Shown here piece by piece: positions 45,801 to 56,290 of a stretch of DNA of 64,000 bases. The stretch is taken from positions 15,252,001-15,316,000 of the forward strand of contig NC_064443.1 in the NCBI RefSeq assembly GCF_023343835.1. The letters are read 5' to 3'. A program made the translations under genes and the position numbers. A model generated the notes under the pieces. That model saw only the letters and a program-made list of their open reading frames with translations, searched no databases and was not told where the DNA came from. This stretch comes from Lagopus muta. Taxonomy: Eukaryota; Chordata; Aves; Galliformes; Phasianidae. The first letter of the stretch is position 1. The number at the start of each line of letters is the position of its first letter.

Positions 45801-48800
45801 AAATAGCATTTTTTTTCAAGGGGGGAGGAATCCTAGAGAGCGCAGCCAAGCGCTGCTGCCCAGCCCCACACCAGAGCCATTTCCCAGACCGAGGGCGATG
45901 GCACATTCTCACCAAGAGCTGAGTTGCCCCAGTGTTGGGTTTTCCACCTGAGGGATCGCTGGGTATCCCTGGCAGCAGGGATGTGCAAGCTTTGCTCCTG
46001 CGCTGGTGGCAGCGCTCCCTCAGGAGGAGAGAATTAGCCCTTCTTAGGGCCCAACAGTGGGACATGTGGTGCCTGTGAGGTGCACCAGCCACCAGCATCC
46101 CCACAGCTCACTGGGAACAGCAATCTCCAGACAAATCTAGCGATTCAGACCAAGGAAACATAAAAGATTTGTGCCCACAGGAATGCACCCCACCCCGATG
46201 AAGGAAATTACCACCCTGCATTTCAGCCCTTCAGCTGCAGTGTGCTGGTTGGCAAAGTGCCTCCAGCTGAACTTTTTTTTTCTTAAAGTTGCTCTGCCTG
46301 GCTGCAAGGGGAGGCACCTGAGGAGATGGAAGGAGAGCCAGGCTGCCCCACCTGCAGCAGCTTCTGGCAGGAGGAGGCAGACAGCTTTCACCTGTGCCAG
46401 CATAAATTGACAGCGCTCACACCTGCAGGCATCCATCTCTCACATACTAAGCCAGCTACCTGAAAACCTCCTCAATAGCATTCTTTTCAAATGCACTGCG
46501 ACCCATCCTTGCCAGGTTCTCACTGGCATTGGCACTAGTAAGAATCAGAGATGTCTCTGCAACAAGCAACCCAACTGCCACAGAAGGCAATGTGTCCTTT
46601 GGGGCACAGCCTTAAGCAGCTTTCTGCACATCTGGAAGGAACACAATTTCAGAGCAGTCTTGTAACGTCCCCGTGTTTATTTTAAATAATTATGCCAGCT
46701 TAGTATCTGATGTCTAAATCAATGGCTTCTACTCGGTGAGAAATAAACACAGTGAAAGAAATCTCTGCATGATTAGATCCACCTGCTGAGAAGCCTGCGC
46801 AAACGCCATTGTGTTCTGAGCAGCTCAGCAAAGCAGGACAGAAAATTTACGTTAAGCAAATCTTCTGCAAGGGAAAACTTTCAGCATCAGCATTTAGAAA
46901 CTGTATGTTGAATTAAGAGAGAGAGATATCATAAATACGACCCTTTTCCAAATCAGTATACTCTAACAAAACCACTCCTGAGAACGTAATGCATTCAAGA
47001 CAACGACTGAAACTCTTGCAGATTTGAAACAATACCACAGCAAGATTACTTTTTCTCCTCAGACACTATAGTTCATTTATCACCAGGGAGTCGCCCACAG
47101 AAACACAATGAAGTGAGGGAAAAAGTCGAAAAGCAAGCAAGCAGCTTTCTCACATTCCCATCCCCCAGAGTATCCCCAGGTCTTGGCTGAACGCAGAGTA
47201 AACCCAGCTTGCTCCACAGTGCACTCTCCATATAGGAGACAGCACATTGTTTATCTCACCAGTGAGGAGAATACGGGTAGAGATGAAAGACAGAACTATC
47301 TTGCTTTGAAACAGCATATGAAGTTCTGGGCCCTGGGCCTTGTTTCATGCATTTCCTAATCAATCCAGAAGATATTTGGGACGGGATCTTGGCGTGCCAC
47401 CCAGACACCCTCCATAGCGAGCAGGAGGCACTGCTCCAAGCAGCAGATATCTGTATTAAGTACAGCTGAAGGCAGAATGCGTTTGCAAAGCAGCAGGACT
47501 GCAGAGCTAATCCCAGGTCTGAGCCGAAATCTGAACGCAGGTCACAAACTTGGTCTTTTTATGCCCTATAAGACTTCAAGTTTATAATCAACTGAGCCAT
47601 AGCATAACCTCCAGCCAGTGTGGAGCCACATCTTTTATCCACGAAGAAGACTATTTTCCTAAATGACATAAAAATTGCTTTCTGTTTCCAGCCTGTTACA
47701 GCACTGGAGCAAATCTCCTCCCTCGGCTCCCATCACTCACAGTCCATGCAAAGCTGTACAGTGTGGGTCTGCTTAGCTAGAAGCCACTTCCAAAGAAACA
47801 CAAAGTTCCACGAGCAACTTACAGCGACAGAAATCCTCTCTTCAAACAATCGCAGATCGACCAGCAAACTACCAGTGGCTGGGACCCAACCTTCCCAGCC
47901 AGCCTGACATGTGCAAGCAGACCTGGCAGGTCTGACCATCCCTTCCAGCAGCACCCAGGCAGATGGGCTGTGGTGCTCAGGGTGACTGATGTGACGTGTA
48001 CAAGCTCTGGCAAAGGCCAGGAGATACGTATCTGGAGATTGCTTCACCCAATTGCCTTGCAAGTTGTTTCCTGTGGAGTGCATTTGACACTATTCAAGCA
48101 GCCGTGTTGATCCAACAACAAAATCTTGGGATAACCACAGTGCTCCAAGGCTCATATTTAGGCTTCTTTGCCTAAAGGCCTACTTGGATAAAGCCAAAAG
48201 ATTTCACCCTTTGAGGAGGATGGTTAGGAATTAATTGATGCTACATTAATAGAAGCAGTTGATTACTTATATACACACACACACGTACACATGCATGTAT
48301 ATATGTATTTCTGAATGCGGATTTATCTCAGAACATATGCCCACTATCAATGCATTAAACAAATGCAGCCACATCTGAGAGCAGCTTTTGCTGTTACACA
48401 AATGACACAAGGAGCACAGCAAAGCCAGGTGGGAATTTAAGAGAAGCACAGGCACCAGCTCTACATCTCCTGCCTGAATCTCAGCAGCTTTCCCATTTCA
48501 ACAGATCTCAGAAGGGTTTGCACATCCAAAGATCGCCTGCATCTTTAAAAATGGGGAAGGCCAGCCGAGTTTGGATCCATTAGGATTGGACTCAACCTTC
48601 CCCTGTTATTGAATTAATCAGACCTATGTATATTTAAACATCACTAGCTGAAGAAGTGGAGCACAATCAGGATGCTCTCTCCCAGATGGCTGGGGATAAA
48701 CACAACGGCACTTCTGATCCACAGTATAAACAGCAGGATAACACCAGCGCATGGCAGTTGTGAGTTTGGCTCCTTCTCAGATAGGAGAGCAAGAAAATTC

Positions 48801-51800
48801 TGCTAAATCCAGCAGAACTAGCACTTCTGCTTAGACAGGCAGACATAATTTACATGCCTACTTCCCTCTTGCTGCTTTGGAAAGAATGGTAGTGCCTGCT
48901 CCCTGGAGATTTTGACAAGCTATACAGACTATTCTCTCTCTGAACATTTATTTTGATATTTATTTTTGAATATCAACAAATAACAACACTGGTTGAAGGC
49001 AAACTTCTGCCTGCCATAGCACAGACAGTGAGGCTGTGTTGGAACAAACAGCAGTGTTTCAGCATCTTAACTCCAAAACCAAATCTGGACTGGATGGGCA
49101 CCTCTACACCCAGTGTGCTCTCAGTCCCTGAACAGTGATCTAATTCCAATTATTTCCATAGTTCACACTAGAAGTGCACTGTCTATTTCAAATATCCTTC
49201 ATATACATAAGCTGCATTTTTAGTCACATGCTAATTTTAGAATCATAGAATGGCCTGGGTTGAAAAGGATCTCAAAGGTCTAGTTTCAACCCCCTGCTGT
49301 GTGCGGGATCACCAACAGCGGACCAGGCTGCCCAGAGCCACATCCAACCTGTTCCGGTGTTAAATGTAGGCAGGACTCAGCACAGAGGTTCTGCCATTCT
49401 TATCCTCTCCTGTGAGCACCAGACACAAATCCATGAGCCCATTGCGATACTACAGCTGTATCCATCCACGCTTTTTCCATGAGCTTACTGGCATTAAACC
49501 TTCCTTCTGCATTTAAGCCTCTCTTCCCCACCTTCCCTTTTGATCTCCATTCTCCCTTGTATAATTATAATGATAATTACAGTACAGCATAGAACTGTTA
49601 CAATTTCCATTGCAACACCTCCACAGAAAAGGTGACTTCTGAATGCTGTTTGGTTGGGGATATTTTTGGCTTATTTACTTTTAAATTTTTTCCCCTAAAT
49701 ATAACTCCTGCTATGTTCAAAGGCAACAACCCATAAGAAACTGTAGCAGGGTGTGACTTGGTATCTGGGCCCTGTTGGCCTCAAAACATTTCCTTCATCT
49801 GTCTGGTTGATGTTGTAAACCGAAATCCTCAAGCGTATGAAGTGCTTGGCAAAGCAATGCTTCTAGCCAACAAGGCCGTATTTTCTTGGAGAGAGCTGAT
49901 GGTCACAGCTGGACATCTTGGCTGGAGAACGGCCTGTATTTGGTCTGATAGGAAAATCTCATAGATGTCTAAATATAGGAAAGCACTGAAAGAGCAAGAG
50001 GAGCTGCTTGTTGCTCTCCTCTGATGATCAATGCTACATTAACGTTGACTTGATTTTCTAGGGCTCCTCTTGTGTCAGTGTCATCTTTTAACATGCGTGG
50101 TAAAAGACACCCGGGGCTAATGCAAGTGTTCTACTGCACAAAGCACAGACTTGAGAGTTCAATCTTGGACACACAGATGTATAAATATAGCACAAAAGAG
50201 ACCAAGTCGTAGCCTGTCTTGGAAAAAGAAGATCAAATTGGGAACTTGAAAGGGAATTGCTCTTCACGAGGAAGTTCTGTTAAGCAGTGTTTTTTTGGCA
50301 CAAATGCACTAAACAATATCATTTTGCAAATGTGAAATTCCCTGGCAGGAAGCACACGCTTCATGTGAACTCCTGCCCAGACAATTCCAGGGAAAAGAGA
50401 ACAGCAAAACCCCATGTCTGCACCTCCTCATGGCTTCAGCATTCCAACAAAGACATGACCAGAAAGAAACCATTCACATCCAGCCCGACAGCACGGGCTG
50501 TCATGCACCCTTGGCTCCTACCCACTGCCAATGGTGTTAACCAACTCCTCAAAGATTGCAGGACTCAGTCCCATGTCAGTGAGAATTATGCATCTACAGG
50601 ACTGGGCGAGTTCCCAACACAGCGTGTGCTTGGGCTGCAGGATGGATTTCCAGGGCCGCCAGCAGAGCCTGTCAGGGCTGACTGATGGGTGGCTGAGGGG
50701 AGCCAGCAGTGGAATATGGGACCCTCTGCCCCACTTAAGCAACAACTGAAGTTGTTGGCAGAGTTCTCCTGCAGAAGACATGCTGGGGAGAAGGGAAGTG
50801 GAAAAGGAGAGCGACCTCCATGATTTGGCATTTACTCTCAGTTCCCCCTTATAATTCATTGTGTCACAGAAGCATACAGTTGCCCACGCAAGCCTGCAGC
50901 TCCATCCAGTTCATCTTGTATTTCACAGACATCTGTTCATCATTTCACACACAAAGCACACCTCTGAAAGCCAAAGGAAACGCTGTCTGTGCAGAAGGCC
51001 TTTACACTGGGATGTGCAGAAGCCCAGTTGCTTCATGCTTCTGCAGATATCCTTGGAGGCTGCCAAGGTTCCATGGAGACTGCTCTGAGACCACCGAATT
51101 CAAGAAGACAAAGCACCCAAAGGCAGCTGCTCACCGTGGCACACAACTTCCAGTATTATGTGAGAGGGCAGAATTTTACTGAATTTAACAGAATTCTTCT
51201 GCCTCCAGACCTTTGTATTTTGCTCATCAGATTAATAAACAACAGCTTATACAATATTCCAGCATGCAACACCTCCCCACCCCCACCCCAAATAGAAAAA
51301 TCAGATGCAGAAAACTTACTTTTCTGGGCTTAACTTTGTCTTGTAAGTCGTACTGGCCTATTCCTTTATAACTTATTCCAAGCCACCAAGGGATTCCTTG
51401 TTTATCCTGAAAAAAGAAGCCTGCATGAACCAAGAGCTACTTAAGAAGTAAGCAATTCCAAGATGCCAGCTTGTTTCATTCTGAGACAAGTACAGGTAGG
51501 TAAGGAAGAAGGACGATTTTTGCAAACAAATTGATGTGAAGTGGATTGCTAAAGTGAATGTTCAAACTTTTTTCCATTGCCTTCTCAGGCAGAGGTAAGA
51601 AACTATGCGGTGGTTGTGCAAAGTGGACAAAAAAGCAAGAGCACTGCTGCAACAAATGAGTGTCACTCCTTGCAAGAGGTGGCAGTGATAGGGATATGGG
51701 ACAGAAAAAAAACTGTGGCCAGTGACTGCATCCATGAAGCTCAAGCATGAAGAACAGTGCAAACCATCAGCTTCTCAGGTACCACTGTCATGGCCACAAC

Positions 51801-54625
51801 TGAAAGTAGGGAGACGTCACCCCTGCTGAGCTCCTCTGCAAGAAAACATGTTTGTCCAGCCTCTACAAATCTACATCTACAAATGGGAATAAATGTTGCA
51901 TTTTCATCACTCTCCAAAAATACCATTCTATATACAGCTTTACTCCACTTTACATATGCACCCACTGATCACCTAGAAGCTGTCTTTTCTACTTTTTTTT
52001 TTTTAATTAGAAAAGTCTCTGCAGCAAACATTAATTACTTCAAATCTAGAAGTGATATCCAGTTTAGTTAAGCTGATACAAATTTAGCTCCTGATAGAAC
52101 CACAGAAGGTTTTGAATGGAGGTTCCTCTCTGTCTTCTTCAGCACAATGTTTTGCTGCTCTCTGAAACCACTCTAAAAATAACACTGAAGAGGCATAAAG
52201 TAAAAAGGTTGGAAAACATGGGGTTTAATTCCTGATAGGAGGGTACTGAATCATCAAATTGCTCCTTTAGGAATGTAATCACATGTAATAAGCTAAGCAA
52301 TCACATTATCTATGGACATTTACTAACCTTTACTCCATAGTAATGGACACCATATGTTGGCAAAGCTTCTACCACTCTCATGTACCTGTAGACAGATTTA
52401 TAGCTTATCAGATTAATTTTTCTAGAGGAAATGATATCTATTAACATATTTTTTTTTCACACATACATTCAGGACATGTCATTTATCATTTGCATATTGC
52501 GAAAGCTGTAATGATTTAATGCCTATGTCTATAAAGAAAAAAACCTATCACCCAGGCTCAAGCAAGATGTGGTATTCTGGCCCACATAAAATGAATGGGA
52601 GATTTCTCATACAACAAAGCATTCAATCTCTTATCAGAAATTCAGAGAACAGAAAGCAAAGCTTCCAGTTCTGCACTGAACTTATAAGCCTTCGGGAAAT
52701 ATCTGCCTCTAATTACTTCATGATGGTGCTTTGGTAAAAATGGATAGACTCCAAATGAAATTGTTTAGGCAGTTGTACAATTGTTTCACAATGCAATGCA
52801 GACAATCACTGAACAGATAATTTTTTTCTCTGTTCCTGTTGAAAGAAGCCCCTGAACTACTGAGACAGAGCTGCAGGCACTGAGCTATGTGACAAAGCCT
52901 GCAAGTTGTCTGCAGCACGTGGCTATGGAAGTCTTCTCAACCTTCTTGGTGATCCTGCAAGATCTTGTTTTTTGAGAACTACATTCTGAGTATTTGAACA
53001 AAGATGTCCTTGTCTTCCTTACAGAACATAAGATATGGTTTTCCCTTAGAGTTTGGTGTGAAAGTTAAGTGACAGCAAGCAGGGTACAGAGAAAGAGCTA
53101 TGAATGGAGTCCAAGTTGTTTCTTCTACATGGGAGGTATTTGATAGAAGAAACTTGTCACGGGTTTCCTCACCTGGAAAATATCACTCCATAAAAGATAA
53201 TTCCAATAAGATACAAAAAATGAAGTTTGCAAGCAACAAGGACCAAAAGAGTCATCTCAGGAGAAGAGAAACAATAAGCATTGACTTGTAAAGATGATGC
53301 TTTTAAGTGCCATACTCACTGAACAATGGCTTGTCCTCTGGTCAGACCTTTTATTTGTGTATAATGTTCAATGACTCTATCCTCACTGCAAAACAGGCAC
53401 AAAAACCAACTTAGAGGCTCACCGACTTTTCCACATATGACAGCACGTGCTGACATTTAGCTGCCCGCTCAGCATGCAGAGAAGTGCCCCTCTGTGCATT
53501 TCTCACTCTAGCTTACATTCTATTTCTTACCCATTTCTTTCCCACTCTTCACTAAGCAGCACGGAGCTGCATCTTAATCCCCACCATCGCATGCTGCGTT
53601 CTGGGCTAATTAACAAACCATTTCAGATCTGCTGCAGATGCTGCTGCAGAAGAATGGTACTAATTGTACGAACTCATTTCATGTTCTAAAGAACCAAAGC
53701 TTCAGGGGCCGGTTAGTGTTCCATATGTAAGGCAGAGGTTTTTCACTCTAGTGCATTTTTTCACCTGGCATTTCATAGATGAAGACCTATAGATTTGTCA
53801 GCAATGGCATTTCCACTTTTTTTCTCTGCTATATACTTAAACATCTTGTTTTAAGCAGAACATGAAATATGCACTTAAGTGTCAGACACCTAAACACAAA
53901 GAAAAACCCAACAGTATTCATTCTGAAAAATAAATCACAACAGAGGACCAGCACGCGTGAAAATGCTTCAAGTATACATCGAGCCTGAAAAATGAAATAA
54001 ATGAGCAAGTCAAACCCAAATAAAGGGCACGAATCACAAGGAAACAATATTGTTGATTCATTCCAAGTGCTGTTTCCTTCATGGCACATTCGTGCCACAC
54101 AGAACTGATCTTGCCTTTCTGTTTCCAGTTATTCTACTTCGTCTTCTCCCTTGGTCTGTTGAGGAGCATGAGAGTGGCTGGGTGGGCACTTGGCACCAGC
54201 CAAGGTCAGTACATCACAGAGGCTCTGCTGCTTGTTGGTTGAAAAGGTGTCCTTTCCAAACACAGACTTGGCTGGGGTTCAGATTAGCTCTTTCTAATGT
54301 GTGGTACCCCGCTTACTCCGATTCATTAACGTGATTGAACTTCCAGTGAGGGATTTGCATCGGCTCTTGTGCAATTCATAACCTTCTAAAACTGGAAATG
54401 CTTGAACACAAGTGATTAACTTGAAGTCCTTTATAACACAGGCTGAGAATTGTAAAAACAGTTTGCAAGGCTGTCTAAGAGCAGTCCTGTCATTGCCATC
54501 CACAGTGAAGATTTACATTTAAATTGAATTAAACAGCTCACCAGTAAGCAAGCGACGGATGTTCCTGCAGTGTCTTGGTGGGAAAGACAGGCAGCGTCTT
54601 CAAGTCTTTCCGTGTGTTTTCATCA
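30774..54625 (-). CDS. FRMD4B: FRMD4B (GRSP1), FERM-domain scaffold, C-terminal 842 residues
   Basis: FRMD4B (GRP1-binding scaffold, GRSP1) is a FERM protein that binds cytohesin Arf-GEFs and, like its paralogue FRMD4A, is linked to the Par3 polarity complex at epithelial junctions. Sixteen minus-strand coding exons join in frame: 54625-54542, 53385-53320, 52385-52328, 51406-51320, 42343-42267, 41960-41822, 41355-41214, 40409-40276, 40191-40072, 38907-38679, 36800-36744, 35473-35323, 34523-34398, 33632-32827, 32286-32154, 30894-30774. They give 842 residues and TAG, close to the matching human stretch. The first seven or so finish the FERM domain (GIPWWLGISYKGIGQYD; TFGQSGLVVQTWYA; MAISQHQFYLDRKQSK). 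The next group is the CUPID/DUF3338 region (LREAELTGKMPKEYPL; VRRRVGTAFKLDDN; KKLQEIENSINEYRIKCGKK). The rest is Ser/Tyr-rich and disordered, ending EQRLFWHEDSKPGTLV. The 5' exons lie beyond the window. Confidence 0.96.
32154..32286 (-). CDS. FRMD4B: FRMD4B penultimate coding exon
   Basis: 133 bases encode SSANTSGNWRNPLALGLSDY, then DTLSHSSFASCYGNAYGNLP and LQS, with partial codons at both ends. The acceptor is GAATTAATTCCAGC-type ending in CCAG and the donor GTGAGTAAA. The frame is supported by the GNW and LSDY matches. Confidence 0.92.
32827..33632 (-). CDS. FRMD4B: FRMD4B large exon
   Basis: 806 bases from PDVSPHHCRQRSGSLESQ to SSRVSSFSS plus one base. It is rich in Ser, Tyr and Arg (TEILDDGSSYTSQSSTEYYC; TEGQYSVNPSYRSSAHYGY; HNPYATLRLPRK). 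The acceptor is GTATTGTTGCAG and the donor GTAATG. It is very similar to human FRMD4B. Confidence 0.97.
34398..34523 (-). CDS. FRMD4B: FRMD4B exon, disordered tail
   Basis: 126 bases encode DPLSTHSSPYRTLERAAPSH, then GGRSMPTTPVLTRNAYSSSH and L. The acceptor is CTTTGCTGCAG and the donor GTAAGG. The frame was set by the conserved RSMPTTPVLTRNAY. Confidence 0.93.
35323..35473 (-). CDS. FRMD4B: FRMD4B exon, disordered tail
   Basis: 151 bases encode GSESLSVPAQRTSSAQLSPR, then LLPPKSLGLERVHLRKSSMN and EQLLESRHS. The acceptor is TTCCTTTCCAG and the donor GTACTG. It matches the human segment around PPKSLG(I/L)ER. Confidence 0.94.
36744..36800 (-). CDS. FRMD4B: FRMD4B 57-nt exon
   Basis: A small exon encoding DIIPSESSSLSDTTTYDD with partial codons at both ends. 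The acceptor is TCGTTCACAG and the donor GTATGTTG. The length is a multiple of three with matching phases, so skipping it would keep the frame. Confidence 0.93.
38679..38907 (-). CDS. FRMD4B: FRMD4B exon, CUPID helices
   Basis: 229 bases from DPALQELESNFVIQQ to KKPTQKSTLTLP plus one base. The acceptor is CAAATTTGCAG and the donor GTAAACAAG. Predicted helical and lysine-rich (KNVKKKRKQEY). Confidence 0.96.
40072..40191 (-). CDS. FRMD4B: FRMD4B exon, CUPID core
   Basis: Forty codons, phase 0 at both ends: ELTGKMPKEYPLSAGEEPPQ and VRRRVGTAFKLDDNLLPTEE. The donor is GTGAGTGAT. This is the most conserved block shared with FRMD4A and INAVA. Confidence 0.96.
40276..40409 (-). CDS. FRMD4B: FRMD4B exon, CUPID coiled coil
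   Basis: 134 bases encode SQDSEVSEEQKKEKIMELKK followed by KEKLLQEKLLQKVEELKKIC and LREA. This is a charged heptad-like helix that opens the CUPID (DUF3338) region, which binds the cytohesin coiled coil in related proteins. Confidence 0.96.
41214..41355 (-). CDS. FRMD4B: FRMD4B exon, FERM to CUPID linker
   Basis: 142 bases encode AKIPSARSLDDIAMDLTEMG through LIMASSGSLISS plus one base. The acceptor is AACTCCTTCAG and the donor GTAATG. It matches the linker in the human protein. Confidence 0.95.
41822..41960 (-). CDS. FRMD4B: FRMD4B exon, end of FERM F3
   Basis: 139 bases encode ISVSRRTFGQSGLVVQTWYA, then NTSLIKSIWVMAISQHQFYL and DRKQSK. The acceptor is CACCTCTTCAG and the donor GTAAGTTAC. 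The last part is the C-terminal F3 helix. Confidence 0.97.
42267..42343 (-). CDS. FRMD4B: FRMD4B exon, FERM F3
   Basis: Seventy-seven bases encode LFQWKQLENLYFREKK and FAVEVHDPR plus two bases. The acceptor is CTCCTATAG and the donor GTGAGACTG. It is the first exon after the 9-kb intron that holds the internal CpG island. Confidence 0.96.
43526..43560 (-). other. FRMD4B: Putative alternative first exon of FRMD4B (3' end only)
   Basis: The donor at 43525 is a near-perfect match to consensus. An ATG at 43548-43546 opens seven codons plus two bases. Joined to exon 42343 this frame is shifted; joined to exon 41960 (skipping 42343) it is in frame. The frame that is phase-compatible with 42343 is open but has no nearby ATG. 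The 5' limit is unknown. Confidence 0.35.
43661..43673 (+). repeat. G13 homopolymer
   Basis: Thirteen consecutive G residues in the intragenic CpG island. A C15 run (43924-43938) lies 250 bases away. Both are prone to sequencing and assembly length errors. Confidence 0.9.
43983..44370 (+). repeat. Polypurine tract
   Basis: Nearly 400 bases that are mostly A and G on the plus strand, made of irregular GGAAA/GGGAAA/GAGGAA units with few pyrimidines. It directly adjoins the CpG island. The complement gives spurious Phe/Ser/Pro-rich open frames. Confidence 0.9.
45060..45530 (-). repeat. CR1 LINE copy
   Basis: Reads in reverse as a CR1 3' region: GCTTGGGTTCGAAGAGACCT, CCGGTTCCAACCCCAATGCT, then the segment around CAGGCTGCCCGGGGCCTCAT and CCAGCCTGGCCTTGAACACC. 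It is the longest CR1 copy in the window and lies in sense with FRMD4B. The 5' end is judged by eye. Confidence 0.88.
48272..48311 (+). repeat. CA/TA microsatellite
   Basis: A short run of CA units followed by ATGTATATATGTAT-type alternation, about 40 bases. Confidence 0.85.
49239..49360 (-). repeat. CR1 LINE 3' fragment
   Basis: Starts with AGAATCATAGAATGGCCTGG, the reverse of the CR1 tail, and continues to AGGCTGCCCAGAGCCACATC. About 120 bases, in sense with FRMD4B. Confidence 0.88.
51320..51406 (-). CDS. FRMD4B: FRMD4B exon, FERM F3
   Basis: Twenty-nine codons for DKQGIPWWLGISYKGIGQYD and LQDKVKPRK, between TTTTTTCAG and GTAAGTTTT. Nearly identical to the human segment. Confidence 0.97.
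52328..52385 (-). CDS. FRMD4B: FRMD4B exon, FERM F2-F3
   Basis: Fifty-eight bases encode YMRVVEALPTYGVHYYGVK, the conserved join into the PH-like F3 lobe. The acceptor is CTGTCTACAG and the donor GTTAGTAAA. Confidence 0.95.
53320..53385 (-). CDS. FRMD4B: FRMD4B exon, FERM F2
   Basis: Sixty-six bases encode EDRVIEHYTQIKGLTRGQAI and V, with GTGAGTATG as donor and CCTGTTTTGCAG as acceptor. It matches the F2 helix region of the family (EDRVIEHY, TRGQA). Confidence 0.95.
54542..54625 (-). CDS. FRMD4B: FRMD4B exon, FERM F1-F2 region
   Basis: The acceptor TTTGCTTTTAG is followed by 84 bases: one base that completes a Ser codon, then DENTRKDLKTLPVFPT and KTLQEHPSLAY plus two bases; the donor is GTGAGCTG. 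This is the most upstream exon in the window that clearly matches human FRMD4B. Confidence 0.95.
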
Positions 54626-55119
54626 CTAAAAGCAAAAAAGGCACAGAGTCACTGCTGGTGAATCACAGATACAAATCATCAGTTTCAGTAACAGGAAAAG
54701 GCTGCATGTGCACCCCAAGAATGGTGCATTGCCCCATATCAGGCCATCATAGCAACGTAACTCTATCTGCCCTCTCACATGACAGTGATGTATGTGGTGT
54801 CATGCAAGCTCCTGTTGTAACTCATTATACAGACACGTGATTATGGAGTCAGCCAGGCCACTGTGGCAAGAGTGTGGTATCAATATTTATTTTGCACACA
54901 CTTGCTTTGTTTGCTGAGTAGGGAATGAGCACTCAACAGCTGCAGGAGGAAAGCTTTCACCCAAAGGCAATGCTTGCAGTGCTATTTTTGCTCTATCTTT
55001 AGCTGAAGTCCTCCCCAAGAGACAACAAATTCCAGCATGGTATTTGTCAGATCTGAGAGTTTAACACTGATCTGATTCACAACAAAGGATTTCAGTTCAT
55101 ACACTATGAAATATTTCTA

Positions 55120-55185
55120 CCGAAAGGAGTTTTTCTGGGCTTCATATTGAGCAGAAAGTTCAAATATTTTGGACTTCTGGCCCAG
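55120..55185 (-). other. FRMD4B: Candidate 66-nt cassette exon of FRMD4B
   Basis: The acceptor TTCATTTTGTTCCAG and the donor GTAGAAATA flank 66 bases on the FRMD4B strand. In the phase required by exon 54625 they encode LGQKSKIFELSAQYEAQKNSF with a partial codon at each end and no stop. The phases are symmetric, so inclusion would add 22 residues to the FERM domain without shifting the frame. The peptide faintly resembles the neighbouring FERM helix (IFKLAA...QEA) of the family. It could equally be a chance pseudo-exon. Confidence 0.35.
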
Positions 55186-56235
55186 CCTGGAACAAAATGA
55201 AGTTTTTGAAGTATGCGAATGCCATTTGTCACAAAAGCAACAACAACAACAAGAACTAGCAAATTATTTTAAAACCTATTAGTAGGCACCAGCAAAATGG
55301 TTATTATTTTCTCTTTTCATGCTCCGCTAATTAATCAGCTGAAAGTTGCACGCCTCATTTCTGCAGGATTTCTGCATGCCTTTGCAGCAGCATGAACAAG
55401 CACGAACACGACTGCTCTGAGAAAAGAATGCAGTCAAGTTCATCAGCATCTGCCTCAGCTTCAGCAGCCAGGTTTTCCTTGAAGGTGGTTCCCCACTCGT
55501 GAGATGTTTCCATCAGATTTAAGCATTACAGATTTTCTCTGAGCTGCATCACCCGCTCTCCCCTCCTTGCAAGCACCTGTAGGGCAGCTGCAGCATGGGA
55601 GCTGCTCTGTGGGATGCAGGAGGCGATGGAGGTGCAGCAAACCACTCACATCTCCAGTCTCGTGGTGGATATCACAAGGAAGGCGAAGCAAGTGAAAGCT
55701 TTTTGGCTAATCGCCCTCCAAGCTCCTCCCCCAGCCCTGACAGTGTGCCTCAACCCTAAGAGGGACCACCTCTGGGGATGAAGAAACAGTTCAATCAGCG
55801 GCCTCCTTATTCTGCAGTGTCTTTGATGAAGTTGCCAAAAAGAGGTCAATTAGCATGCAGGAGCTGTTGTTACTGAGCTTTTCAGCCAGCAAAGCCAGGA
55901 ATATGCACTTTCTTTCTTTTTTTCCTTCAAACTGGCAAGCACCCAACTGCCATGAACAGGGACATCTGGGCAGAAAATCAGGATCTCTTCTCTCAGCACT
56001 TATACAGCCAATGCTCACACAAGCAGAGTAGTTTTGTTCACCCCTTAAAAGTCTACTGATGGGATCAAGATGCTATATGGTGTCCCAGCTTGTAGATTAC
56101 CAGGGCTTTGTAGGGACATGTGAATCCTCCTGGTTCCTCAGGAACCAGAGCCAAAACAAAAAACTACCCCAAAATGAGCAAAAAAAGTCCCACAAAGTCC
56201 TGAGCAACCTATTCTGATCTCATAGCTGACCCTTC

Positions 56236-56290
56236 TCAGAGCAGGAGGCTGGGCTACATGACCTCCTGAGCCCCCTTCCAACTTCACTCA
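56236..56290 (+). repeat. CR1 LINE fragment
   Basis: GAGCAGGAGGCTGGGCTACA, TGACCTCCTGAGCCCCCTTC and CAAC match the CR1 tail with several changes. A short old fragment. Confidence 0.65.

Larger units (their letters stand above)
42344..51319 (-). other. FRMD4B: 9-kb FRMD4B intron within the FERM coding region
   Basis: Holds a CpG island (about 43090-43970), a long purine tract (43983-44370), CR1 copies (45060-45530 and 49239-49360) and a CA/TA repeat (48272-48311). The rest is ordinary intron sequence. Confidence 0.85.
51407..54541 (-). other. FRMD4B: FRMD4B introns between FERM exons
   Basis: Three introns (51407-52327, 52386-53319, 53386-54541) of about 0.9-1.2 kb. No repeat or extra exon is evident. 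Confidence 0.75.

Noticed and set aside
55432-55500. Minus-strand Ala/Glu-rich frame (NLAAEAEADADELD) as a possible exon
   Set aside because: No convincing acceptor and donor pair in a compatible phase; does not resemble FRMD4B.
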